Shown here: positions 1 to 6,845 of the stretch, in pieces | How the letters are laid out: every line of letters starts with the position of its first letter | How positions within the stretch are numbered: the stretch's first letter is position 1 | DNA from: an uncultured Porphyromonadaceae bacterium | GTDB taxonomy: Bacteria > Bacteroidota > Bacteroidia > Bacteroidales > Muribaculaceae | Assembly (NCBI GenBank): GCA_937901905.1 | Contig: CALDIF010000034.1 | Location: 1-64,000 of the forward strand | Direction: 5' to 3' | Length of the DNA: 64,000 nt | Program-made: the position numbers and the translations under genes | The notes under the pieces: model-generated | What the model was told of the DNA's origin: nothing | The model's database searches: none | What the model saw: the letters and a program-made list of their open reading frames with translations, nothing else

Positions 1-436
1 GAAGATAGCAAAAACCGCTTAGAGAAAAACCCTCTCCGCATTTTGGATTCAAAACCGCATCAGGCTTAAAATGATTAAGCAGATTTCCGGCATATTTCGG
101 GGTATCAAACACAATAAACTGATGAAAAGCGCGTTTAGGTAACCGTTTTTCCATAATTTCGGCGGAAGTCAACGTCCCTGTTGTCACCAATATAGAAAGG
201 TTCTCATCTTCCTTTAAGAGCCGGTCAATCAACGGCAGCATAGACACCGCTTCTCCCACCGAAGCACCGTGCAACCAATACAGTTTTCCCGCCGGACGAG
301 GATGTTTATATTCTCCTAACCGCTCCGAAAACCGCAACGGATGTTCTTTTCCCTTTTTCCGGCGTTGTTGAATATACGTCAATTTAATCAGAGGAAAACT
401 TAAACTGATAAGAGCTCTGTAAATTTGTATAAACAT
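1..436 (-). CDS. waaA: 3-deoxy-D-manno-octulosonic acid (Kdo) transferase, partial
   Basis: N-terminal part of a Kdo transferase, which adds Kdo to lipid A precursors at the inner face of the inner membrane. The gene runs off the left edge. The start ATG is at 434-436 on the minus strand and has a strong AGGAGA Shine-Dalgarno just upstream, unlike the genes after 1.5 kb. Visible family features are a hydrophobic N-terminus, the WLHGASVGEA motif, and a VTTGT segment. After the PDAVL segment (about base 50) the expected W-[VI]-E-S-E-x-W motif is absent and the translation looks random, so the last ~50 bases may be mis-assembled or rearranged. The next gene upstream on the same strand is an acyltransferase, a pairing seen in alphaproteobacterial lipid A loci (from memory). 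Confidence 0.75.
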   Translation of the reverse strand, partial: MFIQIYRALISLSFPLIKLTYIQQRRKKGKEHPLRFSERLGEYKHPRPAGKLYWLHGASVGEAVSMLPLIDRLLKEDENLSILVTTGTLTSAEIMEKRLPKRAFHQFIVFDTPKYAGNLLNHFKPDAVLNPKCGEGFSLSGFCYL

Positions 437-457
437 AATTGCGTTCTCCTCAAAATA

Positions 458-1228
458 TTAAACTTTACCGCGCATATGATGTGCATGCCTGTCGGTTTTA
501 ACTTTATCCCCCGGCTCAACCTTCGGTAAGCCGCATCGTTCATCAGCCTTAAAAGTCAATTCATTAAGTTCATCTTCAAACTTTTGCCGCAGAACTTCCA
601 TTTCTTCTTCCGATGCATTGTCCGGCACAAACATAGGATTTGTTCCATAAACAATACCTCTCTTAAACAATTTGGGCAGCAACATGCTATCCCAGCTTTT
701 TTTCACCATCGCAGCCCCCTCGCTGCTGTACGTAAACCCCATAATCGGCTTACCGGTTTTCTGCGCAAAATAAATGACACTTTTGTGTAAGCGCATATTT
801 GGTCCGCGCGGTCCGTCAGAAATCAAAGAAACCACAGTTCCCTGTTGAAGTTCTTTAATAATATCCATAGCTGCGGTTGTAGCTTGTCTGTCAGAAGAAC
901 CGTCAATACTCAAGATATGGTATTTCTTAAGCAAACCGGCAATAATTCGCCCGTCATGATGCGGCGAAACAAGTGCTTTCATTTGTCTGGTATTGCGCCA
1001 AAAAAACGGAAGCATCAAAGCCCGTCCGTGCCATGCGACAAAAATACCGCCGTCATGCTCTGCGACCATATTTTCAAATTCTTCTTGCCCGTGTACTTCA
1101 AATCGACCGGTTTTACCGACCAACCATGTGTAAAGAAAAGCCAAACCGGAAATGATACCCAAAACCAAACGGGTGCGACCAACCCATTTAATACTATGTT
1201 TTACATAATGTCTTAATGTTCGCTTCAT
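458..1228 (-). CDS. DUF374 / lysophospholipid acyltransferase family protein
   Basis: 256-residue acyltransferase of the DUF374 (LPLAT-like) family, probably acting on lipid A or another membrane lipid at the inner membrane. An N-terminal hydrophobic segment (about residues 20-38) is followed by the family motif VAWHGRALMLP, the SPHHDGRII segment, IDGSSDR, and the catalytic-region motif SDGPRGP. A GGAG sequence lies a few bases upstream of the ATG. It sits 22 bp upstream of waaA in the same orientation, so the two look like one lipopolysaccharide-assembly transcript. The family and the Shine-Dalgarno usage suggest an alphaproteobacterial source, unlike the Bacteroidales genes that start at 1.5 kb. 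The family call is firm; the exact substrate is unknown. Confidence 0.8.
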   Translation of the reverse strand: MKRTLRHYVKHSIKWVGRTRLVLGIISGLAFLYTWLVGKTGRFEVHGQEEFENMVAEHDGGIFVAWHGRALMLPFFWRNTRQMKALVSPHHDGRIIAGLLKKYHILSIDGSSDRQATTAAMDIIKELQQGTVVSLISDGPRGPNMRLHKSVIYFAQKTGKPIMGFTYSSEGAAMVKKSWDSMLLPKLFKRGIVYGTNPMFVPDNASEEEMEVLRQKFEDELNELTFKADERCGLPKVEPGDKVKTDRHAHHMRGKV

Positions 1229-1249
1229 TGTACTCCATCAGCAGTTTTT

Positions 1250-1402
1250 TTTTACAAAATACGGCAATCAAAAATTGGTGGTAAGAATCCTCATTCTACA
1301 AAAGTAAAATGTAAAAATATAAAAACAGGAGAAGAATTACATTTTACAAGTCAAGCTGAAATGAGAGATTATTTCAAAGAAAGTAATCATCAATTTATTT
1401 AG
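1250..1402 (+). pseudogene. 3' fragment of a NUMOD1-like / HNH homing-endonuclease-type gene
   Basis: An open plus-strand frame with no start codon ends at TAG 1400-1402. Its last ~45 residues include KVKCKNIKTGEE, then FTSQAEMRDYF, which resembles the C-terminal NUMOD1 helix-turn-helix module of phage and intron HNH endonucleases. It is low in GC compared with the Bacteroidales genes. The N-terminal nuclease part is absent, because the frame runs into the start region of the minus-strand acyltransferase. The same frame stays open for another 37 codons after the TAG, to TAG 1514-1516. This is either debris of a mobile element or a third source joined at an assembly breakpoint. The identification rests on pattern only. 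Confidence 0.4.
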
Positions 1403-1521
1403 GACACGATTGAAATTTTATTCAAAAAAGCATTACCGCTTTTCCTTAATTTCCCCTTCTACTATGCCATGACAGAACATCTGCCACTACCGGTGAAACA
1501 TAATATTACGGCATAGTTAAA
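1403..1521. other. Short unassigned AT-rich junction region
   Basis: This stretch lies between the endonuclease-like fragment and the der terminator. It contains a short open plus-strand frame with no recognisable motif and no plausible start. The switch from the foreign-looking left end to the Bacteroidales sequence must lie between about 1230 and 1520. Confidence 0.4.
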
Positions 1522-1555
1522 CAGCGAGTTCCGGGTGTTTGTCCGAAACTCGCTG
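1522..1555 (-). terminator. Hairpin terminator after der
   Basis: A 9-bp inverted repeat (CAGCGAGTT at 1522-1530, AACTCGCTG at 1547-1555) has an inner CGG/CCG extension. It lies just beyond the der stop codon on the minus strand and is followed in that direction by TTTAA. It probably ends the DUF177-rpmF-fabH-era-der transcript. Confidence 0.6.
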
Positions 1556-1562
1556 CTGATAT

Positions 1563-2876
1563 TCATTTCTCACGGAAGAATAAATTGATTATCGTTCCGC
1601 TGAAGTCCCAATTTTCTCGAATTTTGTTCTCAAGATAACGTTTATACGGGTCGCGTATCCATTGCGGCAAGTTACAGAAGAAGATGAACGTCGGCGTATA
1701 GGCATTCTTGAGCATTGTGATGTACTTTATCTTGACGTACTTGCCCTTGATTGCCGGTGGCGGATAGGCAGCAATAGCCGCTTGCAAGACGTTGTTCAAC
1801 TGCGATGTGGGTATCTCGGTGCGACGGTGGCGATAGACGTCTATCGCGGTTTGCAGCACCTTGTAGATGCGCTGCTTGGTCAACGCCGAGCCGAAGATAA
1901 TGGGAAAATCGGTAAATGGGGCAAAACGCTCTCGAATTGTATTTTCCATGTGCCTCAATGCCGCTTGACTCTTATCAGCCACGAGGTCCCACTTATTAAC
2001 CAACACCACGAGCCCCTTGCCATTCTTTTGAATAATCGAAAAGATATTGACATCCTGACTCTCGATGCCTCGCGTTGCATCAATGAGCAATACGCACACG
2101 TCGCTGTTCTCAATAGCGCGTATCGAACGCAACACGCTATAATATTCAATATCCTCGGTTACCTTGCCTTTCTTGCGAATACCTGCGGTGTCGACCAAGT
2201 AGAAGTCGAAACCGAACTTGTTGTACCTCGCGTAGATGCTGTCGCGAGTTGTACCGGCGATGTCGGTGACGATGTTGCGTTCTTGATCCATCAGCGCGTT
2301 GACCAACGACGATTTACCCGCATTAGGACGACCGACGATTGCGAAACGCGGTAAATCCTCAACAGGTCGCTCCCCCTCCTCGGTGGGCATCAATCTCACC
2401 ACCTCATCAAGCAAATCACCCGTACCGGTACCGTTAAGGGCCGATATCGAATAGGGTTGTCCCAAGCCCAAGGCGTAAAATTCGGCCTCGGCATACAAAC
2501 TCTCGTTATTGTCGTCCTTGTTGGTCACGACAAGCACCTTCTTGCCACTGCGACGCAGGATAGAAGCCACGTGTTGGTCAAGATCGGTAATGCCGTTCTT
2601 TATATCAACAACAAACAAAATCACGTCGGCCTCCTCAATGGCCAACTCCACTTGCTTGTTAATCTCACTTTCGAACACGTCGTCACTGCCGGCAACCCAA
2701 CCGCCGGTGTCCACCACGCTCATCTCCATGCCCGCCCAGTCCATCTTGCCGTACTGGCGGTCGCGTGTTGTGCCGCTTGTGTCGTTGACTATCGCCGCAC
2801 GCGTTTGGGTCAAACGGTTAAACAGAGTGCTCTTGCCCACGTTGGGACGCCCCACTATTGCCACAAGTCTTCCCAT
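1563..2876 (-). CDS. der: GTPase Der (EngA), ribosome biogenesis
   Basis: 437-residue double-domain GTPase needed for maturation of the 50S ribosomal subunit. Two complete G domains are visible. The first P-loop GRPNVGKS is at residues 9-16 with its NKxD-type element near 119. The second P-loop GRPNAGKS is at 182-189, with DTAG near 229 and NKWD at 294-297. The C-terminal ~90 residues match the KH-like domain in length and position. Length is normal for the family. It is the last gene of the minus-strand operon, 158 bp after era. Confidence 0.97.
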   Translation of the reverse strand: MGRLVAIVGRPNVGKSTLFNRLTQTRAAIVNDTSGTTRDRQYGKMDWAGMEMSVVDTGGWVAGSDDVFESEINKQVELAIEEADVILFVVDIKNGITDLDQHVASILRRSGKKVLVVTNKDDNNESLYAEAEFYALGLGQPYSISALNGTGTGDLLDEVVRLMPTEEGERPVEDLPRFAIVGRPNAGKSSLVNALMDQERNIVTDIAGTTRDSIYARYNKFGFDFYLVDTAGIRKKGKVTEDIEYYSVLRSIRAIENSDVCVLLIDATRGIESQDVNIFSIIQKNGKGLVVLVNKWDLVADKSQAALRHMENTIRERFAPFTDFPIIFGSALTKQRIYKVLQTAIDVYRHRRTEIPTSQLNNVLQAAIAAYPPPAIKGKYVKIKYITMLKNAYTPTFIFFCNLPQWIRDPYKRYLENKIRENWDFSGTIINLFFREK

Positions 2877-3034
2877 TTTACTGCTGTTTATTTATTGCGC
2901 ATTGATGCGGATTTAAGTGAATTTACCGGATAAAAACCACAAATCACACGAATTAAACTCACCCACAGATTTTTATAGATATCTGCCGATTTACGCGAAT
3001 TTACGAGTGACGATTTTGCGAATCACCGACTCTG
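2877..3034. repeat. Intergenic spacer with short degenerate repeats
   Basis: The spacer between era and der contains loosely repeated words of the type ATTTACGCGAATTTACG and GATTTAAGTGAATTTACC, a low-complexity style often seen in Bacteroidales spacers (from memory). No gene or promoter was recognised. Confidence 0.35.
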
Positions 3035-3931
3035 TTACTCGATATAACCGAATTGGCGAAGCAGTTGCTCGCGATTGCGCCAATCGGGCTCGACCTTCAC
3101 AAACAATTCGATAAACACTTTCTTCTCGAAGAAACGCTCTATATCCTTGCGAGCCTCAATGCCCACATGTTTCAAGCGACGACCGCCATGACCGATAATA
3201 ATGCCTTTTTGGCTCTCGCGCTCAACGTACACCACGGCCATGATGTGTATTGACGTGTCGCTCTCGTCGAACTTTTCGACGATAACCTGTGCCGCGTAGG
3301 GCACTTCCTTGTCGTAGGTGAGCAATATCTTCTCGCGCACAATCTCGGTAACGAAGAAGCGACTGCTGCGATCGGTCAACGCGTCTTTACCGAAGTAGGG
3401 CGGGCACTCGGGCAACAACTCGACGATGCGTGCCATCAGGTTATCAACGTTGAAGTTGAGTGTCGCGCTTGTCGGGAACACCTCGGCTGTGGGCAGCAGT
3501 TGCTTCCACTGCTCAATCAACGCCACCAACTCATCGTTACCCTTGAGCAAATCTATCTTGTTGATGACGAGCAACACGGGTATCTGTTTGTGAGCAACAC
3601 GCTCGAGGAAGTCGCTATTCTTGGTCGGGCTCTCAATCACATCGGTCACGTATAGCAACACGTCGGCATCAATCAGGGCACCGGTGCTATATTCAAGCAT
3701 GCTCTCCTGCAACTTGAACTTAGGTTTCAATACTCCCGGGGTGTCGCTGAAAACGATTTGATAGTCATCGCCATTGACGATGCCCATGATGCGATGCCGC
3801 GTCGTCTGTGCCTTGTTGGTGATAATAGACAAGCGCTCGCCCACCAAACGGTTGCTGAGCGTGCTCTTGCCTACATTGGGGTTACCGACAATGTTGACAA
3901 ATCCGGCTTGATGTGGCTTGTTTTCGCTCAT
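3035..3931 (-). CDS. era: GTPase Era, 16S rRNA-binding
   Basis: 298-residue GTPase that binds the 3' end of 16S rRNA and assists 30S assembly. The P-loop GNPNVGKS is at residues 16-23, the switch region has TTRHRIMG, DTPG follows, and the base-recognition NKID is present. The C-terminal KH domain shows the IIGHGGRRLKHVG loop. I chose the ATG at 3929-3931, giving MSENKPHQAG, because it overlaps the fabH stop as TGATG. A longer frame to 3964 would add residues unlike Era. Tight translational coupling with fabH is likely. Confidence 0.97.
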   Translation of the reverse strand: MSENKPHQAGFVNIVGNPNVGKSTLSNRLVGERLSIITNKAQTTRHRIMGIVNGDDYQIVFSDTPGVLKPKFKLQESMLEYSTGALIDADVLLYVTDVIESPTKNSDFLERVAHKQIPVLLVINKIDLLKGNDELVALIEQWKQLLPTAEVFPTSATLNFNVDNLMARIVELLPECPPYFGKDALTDRSSRFFVTEIVREKILLTYDKEVPYAAQVIVEKFDESDTSIHIMAVVYVERESQKGIIIGHGGRRLKHVGIEARKDIERFFEKKVFIELFVKVEPDWRNREQLLRQFGYIE

Positions 3932-4914
3932 CAGAGGCTCCAAATGAGATAAGAGGCACCCCATGTGAAGCCTGCACCGAATGCCGTCAACACAACGCGG
4001 TCACCGGCGTGCAGTCGCTGCTTGTTTTGGTCAAGACACAGCGGAATGGACGCGGCACTCGTGTTACCGACGTACTCGATATTCACAAGCACCTTATCGG
4101 GATTGATACCCAATCGCGAGCCCACAGCCTCAATGATGCGCAGGTTTGCCTGATGAGGTACTAACCAATCGATAGTGTCAACAGTGAGGTCATTGCGCTT
4201 CATGACTTCTTGTGTTGCCGTGAGCATGTCAATCACCGCATGACGATACACCGCACGCCCCTCTTGATACAAGAAGTGCTCGCCGGCCTCGACAGTAGCC
4301 GTCGTTGTGGGATTGGCACTGCCGCCGGCCTTATACACGAGGTTTTCAAGTCCCGACCCGTCGACATGGAACACAGCGTCGATAAAGCCTATGCCATCGG
4401 TCGTCGGTTCGAGCAAAATCGCCGCCGCGCCATCGCCGAACAACGGACACGTTGCACGATCGCTATAGTTGACCATCGACGACATCTTCTCGGCACACAC
4501 CACTATGACCTTGCGATAAATGCCACTGCGAATATAAGCCGTCGCGTCTTGCGCCGCCACAATAAAACCGGCACAAGCCGCTTGAATGTCATAACCGTAG
4601 CAGCGTTTTTCCAATCCGCAACCGTGAATTATCACACTTGCCGTGCTGGGGAAACGATAATCGGGGTTGCTCGTGGCGCAAATCAACAAGTCAATGTCAT
4701 CGGCTGACGTTCCGGTCTGTTCAAGCAGTCGGGTTACCGCTTGAATACCCATGTAACTTGACCCCACGTCCTTCTTGAGAATGCGGCGCTCCTTAATTCC
4801 GACACGACCGGTAATCCACTCGTCATTGGTATCCACCATGTGTGACAACTCATCGTTGGTCAACACATAGTCGGGCAGATAAGATGCGATGCCGCTAATC
4901 TTTGCGTTTATCAT
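3931..4914 (-). CDS. fabH: Beta-ketoacyl-ACP synthase III (FabH)
   Basis: 327-residue condensing enzyme that starts fatty acid synthesis by joining acetyl-CoA to malonyl-ACP. The catalytic triad is visible: Cys114 in AACAGF, His254 in VPHQAN, and Asn284 in YVGNTSAAS. The ATG at 4912-4914 gives MINAKISGIASYLP, the normal FabH N-terminus; in-frame ATGs further upstream (4938, 4965) would add an unlikely extension. It lies between rpmF and era, the usual lipid/ribosome operon order, and overlaps era by one base. Confidence 0.97.
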   Translation of the reverse strand: MINAKISGIASYLPDYVLTNDELSHMVDTNDEWITGRVGIKERRILKKDVGSSYMGIQAVTRLLEQTGTSADDIDLLICATSNPDYRFPSTASVIIHGCGLEKRCYGYDIQAACAGFIVAAQDATAYIRSGIYRKVIVVCAEKMSSMVNYSDRATCPLFGDGAAAILLEPTTDGIGFIDAVFHVDGSGLENLVYKAGGSANPTTTATVEAGEHFLYQEGRAVYRHAVIDMLTATQEVMKRNDLTVDTIDWLVPHQANLRIIEAVGSRLGINPDKVLVNIEYVGNTSAASIPLCLDQNKQRLHAGDRVVLTAFGAGFTWGASYLIWSL

Positions 4915-5030
4915 CGTCGTTTTTGTTTGGAAGTTCATATAATAGCAAATCCTAAACAGTGCCACAGCAACAGTCGGCTGCTACAGCGGGCATTGTTTAG
5001 GATTGTGTGCTAACGTGTCCGCACTGCTGC

Positions 5031-5213
5031 TCACTCGGCGGGCTCGCCCATCACGTTCTTGCCGCGATAGTAGCCACACTCGGGGCATACGGTGTGATAA
5101 ACATGCCATGCGCCACAGTTGCTGCACTGGGCAATGGTCGGAGCGACAGCCACGTCGTGAGTACGACGCTTGGCAGTACGGGTCTTGGATTGTCTGCGTT
5201 TAGGATGTGCCAT
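5031..5213 (-). CDS. rpmF: Ribosomal protein L32
   Basis: 60-residue L32 of the large ribosomal subunit. The N-terminus MAHPKRRQSKTRTAKRRTHD is the standard basic start. Four cysteines (30, 33, 43, 46), as CSNC and CPEC, form the zinc-binding version of L32. It sits between the DUF177 gene and fabH, a widely conserved arrangement linking ribosome and fatty acid synthesis. Confidence 0.98.
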   Translation of the reverse strand: MAHPKRRQSKTRTAKRRTHDVAVAPTIAQCSNCGAWHVYHTVCPECGYYRGKNVMGEPAE

Positions 5214-5241
5214 TTTGTTCTATGTTTTTATTTGTTTTTAA

Positions 5242-5763
5242 TCATTTAAGTTCACGCAGGACATCCCATCGCGGGTCGGTCTCGTCATCGTTATTGACAG
5301 GCAACTCATCACTTGTAACACTCATGCTCTCCAGCAGTTGACTCATCTGCGCGTCGCACTGCCCTTCGGGATGGCTGTGGACAATAGGTATCGAGAGCAA
5401 AACCGTGTCGCGCATCATCGGTCCCAAGTCGAGTTTTGTCAAACTCTCGGGTACAACGAGCACGTCATCGGCACTGTCGTCAAACTCCTCACCCTGCATC
5501 TTGACGGTGACATGGTAACAGGTGTCGACGAGCAGCATCATGTCGTCCAAGCAACGGTCACAACCCACAATCAAGTGCCCCTTGCACACCATGTCAAGAA
5601 CGAGTATATCTGCGCTCTTGTGAGTCACGGTCAGTGCCACGTCTACGGCACCGCCACGCACCTCGGTCTGCTCGATTGAGTTGATATAGTCGGTGTCTAA
5701 ATGATACTCAAATGTCTCAACATTAGACACATAACCACGCAACTCCAATGTAAATGAAGCCAC
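5242..5763 (-). CDS. DUF177 (YceD-like) protein
   Basis: 173-residue member of the DUF177/YceD family, almost always encoded just upstream of rpmF and thought to act in 23S rRNA or large-subunit metabolism (family knowledge). It shows the conserved VGCDRCLDD core around residues 67-75 and an acidic C-terminal part ending in DPRWDVLREL, which matches the family's usual DPRW-x-x-L ending. It is the first gene of the operon DUF177-rpmF-fabH-era-der; a good promoter lies about 35-60 bp upstream. Confidence 0.93.
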   Translation of the reverse strand: MASFTLELRGYVSNVETFEYHLDTDYINSIEQTEVRGGAVDVALTVTHKSADILVLDMVCKGHLIVGCDRCLDDMMLLVDTCYHVTVKMQGEEFDDSADDVLVVPESLTKLDLGPMMRDTVLLSIPIVHSHPEGQCDAQMSQLLESMSVTSDELPVNNDDETDPRWDVLRELK

Positions 5764-5794
5764 TTTAATGAGATGTAATACGTTAAACCGAGCG

Positions 5795-5826
5795 CAAAGG
5801 TACGACTTTTTTCGTTAATATTCAAC
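5795..5826 (-). promoter_or_regulatory. Bacteroidetes-type promoter for the DUF177-rpmF-fabH-era-der operon
   Basis: On the minus strand a -7 element TACCTTTG (5795-5802) is preceded by GTTG (5823-5826) with a 20-base spacer. This matches the TTTG / TAnnTTTG consensus used by the Bacteroidetes primary sigma factor. Transcription would begin roughly 30 bases before the DUF177 start. Confidence 0.75.
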
Positions 5827-5903
5827 CTTTTCCCGTTTTTTTTGCTCAAGCACAGTGCCGGGTGCGGTACAACAAAGTGACCGTGCCGCTTTACACTTAA
5901 CAT

Positions 5904-6500
5904 TCAGTCGAACAGTGTGGGGCGTTCGAGAAGACGGAACGTCATGCGGTGATGACGACACGCGCCATAGACCTTAATCGCCTCGCGGTGATCGGCAGTG
6001 GGATAACCTTTGTTGCGTGCCCAGCCATATTGAGGATATTGCTCTGCCAAACGACACATCAACTCGTCGCGGTGAGTCTTGGCCAAAATACTCGCTGCCG
6101 CTATCGATTGATAGGCAGCATCGCCCTTGATAACCGTTGTGTAGGGCACGTCACGCCACGGCGAGAAACGATTACCGTCGACGAGCACGGCATCGGGAAC
6201 CACATCTAACGCGTCGAGCGCGCGATGCATCGCGAGTATCGAAGCACGCAAAATGTTGATGCTGTCAATCTCGCGAGGTTCAACCATCGCAACTGCCCAA
6301 GCCACGGCATCGCGCTCGATGACGGGGCGCAAACGCTCGCGAGCCGACTCGCTCAACTGCTTGCTGTCGTTGAGAGCGTCACACTCGTAACCCTCGGGCA
6401 AAATCACCGCAGCGGCAGTGACCGGACCGGCAAGACAACCACGCCCCGCCTCGTCACAACCCGCCTCGACACGACCGGGAATCATACATTGCTTTAACAT
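5904..6500 (-). CDS. rnhB: Ribonuclease HII
   Basis: 198-residue RNase HII, which removes ribonucleotides from DNA and RNA from RNA:DNA hybrids. The DEAGRG motif at residues 16-21 supplies the first Asp-Glu pair. The NDSKQLS segment, the VDG metal-binding segment and KGDAAYQSIAAASILAK are all present. Length is standard. It has its own promoter in the divergent region shared with the M6 protease gene and ends 140 bp before the DUF177 operon. Confidence 0.96.
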   Translation of the reverse strand: MLKQCMIPGRVEAGCDEAGRGCLAGPVTAAAVILPEGYECDALNDSKQLSESARERLRPVIERDAVAWAVAMVEPREIDSINILRASILAMHRALDALDVVPDAVLVDGNRFSPWRDVPYTTVIKGDAAYQSIAAASILAKTHRDELMCRLAEQYPQYGWARNKGYPTADHREAIKVYGACRHHRMTFRLLERPTLFD

Positions 6501-6645
6501 GAAACAGACGGTTATTAAAACAGTTAAAGTCGCCCTAAAGTCAAAAACGACGAGAGTGAAACGAATAAAAAAGGACGGGTAATCGCACCGCTGAAAATAA
6601 AGTAATAAAACTCTTAGAAGTAAGCGGAACTTGACCTGTCCGATG

Positions 6646-6653
6646 CAAAGTTA
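6646..6653 (-). promoter_or_regulatory. Probable -7 element for rnhB
   Basis: TAACTTTG on the minus strand fits the TAnnTTTG consensus. No clear TTTG is seen at the expected distance upstream, so the call is weaker than for neighbouring promoters. Confidence 0.45.
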
Positions 6654-6768
6654 CGATTAAAATCGGATATAATACTCCTTAAATATATAAAAGTTTGTTA
6701 ATTCTTTTCGACAAACGGCAACAACCCGGAAGTTTTCGAGTCCGCAAGCATCATTTTGTGTGACTAAA

Positions 6769-6800
6769 GTTGTGATAATTCTTGAGAATTTGTACTTTTG
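6769..6800 (+). promoter_or_regulatory. Bacteroidetes-type promoter for the M6 protease gene
   Basis: GTTG at 6769-6772, a 20-base spacer, then TACTTTTG at 6793-6800. The start codon follows 45 bases later, giving a short leader. Confidence 0.7.
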
Positions 6801-6845
6801 TGCAATAAATCAAACTATTAACCTCTTGAATACATTGCTATCCAT

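Larger units (their letters stand above)
6501..6845. other. Divergent intergenic region between rnhB and the M6 protease gene
   Basis: 345 bp without a gene. It holds a minus-strand TAACTTTG element (6646-6653) serving rnhB with a leader of about 140 bases, and a plus-strand promoter (6769-6800) serving the protease gene. I saw no tRNA, repeat or conserved structure in the rest. Confidence 0.6.

Noticed and set aside
1662..2354. Long plus-strand open frame opposite der
   Set aside because: Shadow frame of a confidently identified gene; no family and wrong codon pattern.
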